A stretch of DNA of 64,000 nt from Saururus chinensis. Lineage: Eukaryota > Streptophyta > Magnoliopsida > Piperales > Saururaceae. A program made the translations under genes and the position numbers. Below are positions 62,120 through 64,000 of this stretch, piece after piece (the first letter of the stretch is position 1; every line of letters begins with the position of its first letter). A model generated the notes under the pieces. The model did not search any database. It saw nothing but the letters and a program-made list of their open reading frames with translations, and had not been told where the DNA came from. The DNA is taken from positions 24,163,092 to 24,227,091 of the forward strand of contig CP141143.1 in NCBI GenBank assembly GCA_035235625.1. Direction: 5' to 3'.

Positions 62120-62764
62120 ATTCATTGAGCCATAATATTTAATTATAAGCCTCATAAATATTATTTTTGTGTAGTCAACATCATGCATCACCGTTCCAGG
62201 GCCTTTATAATAAATAATGTGTCACTAGGCAACATCAAGAACGATTAATATCGAGCTGACTACAACATGTCAAGCACCTATACCATGTAGAACTTAATTC
62301 AAGTGATGCATCGTTGCTTTAAGCGATAATAAAAGAAATGGCCAGGAATAGGCCTATTAGCAGTAAAGAAAAAATGCTTTTGAAAGATAATTCTGTGACA
62401 AAAATGGTTGAGTATTTTGATCATAAAAATCCATGCAGATAATCTATGTTTTAAACTTTTTAATTTGTTTCAGAACATGGTGTGGTCATCAGCTTCCTAA
62501 TGTATGACTCTAATGGCTCTATCCTGACCGTTCCTTTCCTTCGTGAGAAGCCGACTCACAGAGAGAGAGAATCGCAGAGATCTCTCTCAGTTATTCTCCA
62601 AGAATCCAGTGGCTGCTCATTAAAGCCCACTTCTGCTTCCTCTTCTGTTTCTGTTCATTTCCTTCCCAAGTGTGACCTCCTTGATTGGTTCTTTTGAACT
62701 CTTTTTGGGCTCTTTTGATTTGTGTTGCGGGAGTGTTTTTGTTTTGCTCGTGGGTTGTATAAAC
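62120..62764 (+). other. non-coding DNA, including the likely leader of the U-box gene
   Basis: From about 62470 the sequence becomes CT/GA-mixed (cagagagagagaatcgcag), typical of a plant 5' leader, and runs to the ATG at 62765. Confidence 0.35.
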
Positions 62765-63004
62765 ATGCATATGTATTGGCTTCCATCCTGGAGGAAAGAC
62801 GGGGAGTTCAGATTTGAGAGCGGTGGGCATGTAGTGGATCTAGAGATTTCGGCAAAAAATGGAGTCTTGGGCAGTAGGGACGAAAAGTTGGACCTGAGGA
62901 AGATAATTGAAGAGCTGGATTTGTATGAAGTGCCTTCTGTGTTCATCTGCCCCATCTCTCTAGACCCATGCAAGATGTATCATAAGCTTTTTTTATTTTA
63001 TTGA
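62765..63004 (+). pseudogene. U-box E3 ligase gene (PUB30/31-like), truncated within the U-box
   Basis: From the ATG at 62765 the product begins MHMYWLPSWRKDGEFRF, continues GGHVVDLEISAKNGVLG and LDLRKIIEELDLYEVPSVF, and then ICPISLDP, the first strand of a U-box. This matches the N-terminal layout of plant U-box/ARM-repeat proteins of the PUB30/31 group from memory of the family. After SLDP the family has M-Q/K-D-P; here a one-base loss changes the frame (tgcaag), and unrelated AT-rich sequence and a stop follow. The rest of the U-box and all ARM repeats are missing. It lies about 80 bases from the 3' end of SKP1-D, tail to tail. Confidence 0.7.
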
Positions 63005-63083
63005 TTAAATAAAAATTACTATTTTTTCATAGCTATTAACATGGGACAAGGAGTAAAGACAAGGAGCAAAGACTGCCCACATT

Positions 63084-63569
63084 TCACCGGAAGGCCCATT
63101 TGTATTCGTTCCGGTAAGCTTCTTCTTCCTCAGGCGTGTAATCGTTCTCAATCCTGAAAATCTTTCTCACGTCTTCAACACTTCGGCCCTCGAGTGACTT
63201 AGCCAGGGCCTTGCACATAAGCTTTTGCAGCGATTCCACGTTTATATAGTTGGCAGCCGTTACCAGTTCCAGCTGAAACACAATGTCTCCATCGGAAGCA
63301 AAGCCCATATCCCATTCTTCCAGGTCCCGCGACGATCCATTGGAGTGCTTCTCGCAGTACTCGATAACCTTGGCCAGGACTTTGGAAGATACGTTTGGTA
63401 GAGGGAAGAAGTCGCCCTCCTCGGCCATCTCTCGCACAACCTGCATCTGGTAAGCAACAGCTTCTGATATTTCAAAGACCTTTCCTTCGTTGCTCTGCAG
63501 CTTGATCCTTCTTTTACTGCCATCTTCCCTCTGGAATAGACTAGGAACGTGGCTCTTCAACCACTGCAT
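63084..63569 (-). CDS. SKP1: SKP1-like protein D, diverged
   Basis: A 161-residue intronless SKP1-like protein. The POZ region starts RRIKLQSNEGKVFEISEAVA and includes [21 protein letters not shown] short linker follows (SNGSSRDLEEWD), then VTAANYINVESLQKLMC, SLEGRSVEDVRKIFRIEND and YTPEEEEAYRNEYKWAF. The start is the ATG at 63569. The frame is open up to 63662, but only through a TTG, and that part aligns with the untranslated leader of copies A-C (ggctttcttcct). It has an 18-residue N-terminal lead instead of the 6-7 residues of the others. The linker is shorter and less acidic. Function in SCF complexes is likely, with possibly altered F-box preference. Confidence 0.9.
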   Translation of the reverse strand: MQWLKSHVPSLFQREDGSKRRIKLQSNEGKVFEISEAVAYQMQVVREMAEEGDFFPLPNVSSKVLAKVIEYCEKHSNGSSRDLEEWDMGFASDGDIVFQLELVTAANYINVESLQKLMCKALAKSLEGRSVEDVRKIFRIENDYTPEEEEAYRNEYKWAFR

Positions 63570-63700
63570 GTCTCTAGCTAGGAAGACGCCTTTCTCCTGC
63601 TGTTCGTGACCAATCTCACCGGTCCTGATTGATGATGAAACAAAGGAAAGGAAGAAAGCCAAGTCGTCAAGTACGTGTGAGGGTCGTAGTCAGGAGCCCC

Positions 63701-63708
63701 TTATTTAT
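63701..63708 (-). promoter_or_regulatory. TATA-like box of SKP1-D
   Basis: The minus strand reads gataaataaggggctcctga, homologous to ctataaataggcggctcct in copies A-C. It lies 132 bases before the chosen ATG. Further up, gaagtctcagttcaatct (about 63940-63958, minus strand) is a second motif shared with copies A-C. Confidence 0.6.
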
Positions 63709-64000
63709 CATCTTGGGTTGCTCCTCTTGGAAGGAAGAAGGAAGAGCCTAACTTTGGAAAGTAATTGCCCAACTAGGATTAGGGTTTAGTACACATAGCA
63801 CTGATGCACTGATCGAGTTGTCTTTAATAATTTTTTGCATTTAGGCATGCTTTGGAGTTTCGAATTAGACGGGCTCTTTAAGATCACACACAGGAGGAAT
63901 TACTACGTAAAAACAGAATTTTTTATTAGGGTTCCTAATTCAGATTGAACTGAGACTTCAAATAATGTCGGTGTTGTGTGAGGCTACGAAAAGGCAAGTT

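Overview
This window is plant nuclear DNA, from a flowering plant with a repeat-rich genome. The evidence is SKP1-like genes of the plant ASK type with TATA promoters, a captured flavonoid 3'-hydroxylase (CYP75B) fragment, a plant-type U-box fragment, spliceosomal introns, and Copia, LTR, Mutator-like (MULE) and CACTA elements in nested arrangement. The species cannot be read from the sequence.

The only intact genes are four intronless SKP1-like genes, adaptors of SCF (SKP1-CUL1-F-box) ubiquitin ligases. Three are close tandem copies on the + strand: A at 12.6 kb, B at 35.0 kb and C at 52.6 kb. The fourth, D at 63.1-63.6 kb on the - strand, is diverged. A promoter-only relic of the same family lies inverted at 50.95-51.21 kb. 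A broken U-box gene (62.77-63.0 kb) converges on SKP1-D.

Layout: 1-13.1 kb (unit A) and about 19.5-35.5 kb (unit B) are copies of one segmental duplication. Each holds, in order, a decayed Ulp1-protease gene of a MULE (+ strand), the left arm of a CACTA element, a decayed MULE transposase (mudrA-like) gene on the - strand, the right arm of the CACTA element, a captured F3'H exon fragment, and an SKP1 gene. Between the units lie a Copia element (13.1-17.9 kb), which interrupts the 3' flank of SKP1-A, and a third F3'H fragment (18.1-19.5 kb). Unit B alone carries a 1.04 kb insertion with a 9-bp target duplication (29.9-31.0 kb).

From 36 to 48 kb the DNA is nested LTR material without gag-pol. 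It includes LTR-type blocks with recognisable 5-bp target duplications at 38.6-41.0, 38.9-40.2, 41.1-44.5 and 45.0-47.9 kb. From 56.0 to 60.5 kb there is a reversed member of the CACTA family that lacks the MULE gene. It acts as an internal control for what a mudrA-free element looks like.

The most unusual feature is the composite element. CACTA-type ends enclose hairpin-plus-polypyrimidine tandem arrays and a MULE transposase gene, while the partner Ulp1 gene sits just outside. The introns of both MULE genes are packed with a second, different hairpin repeat. Capture, nested insertion or recombination between two CACTA copies could each explain this, and the mismatched flanks favour a recombinant history.
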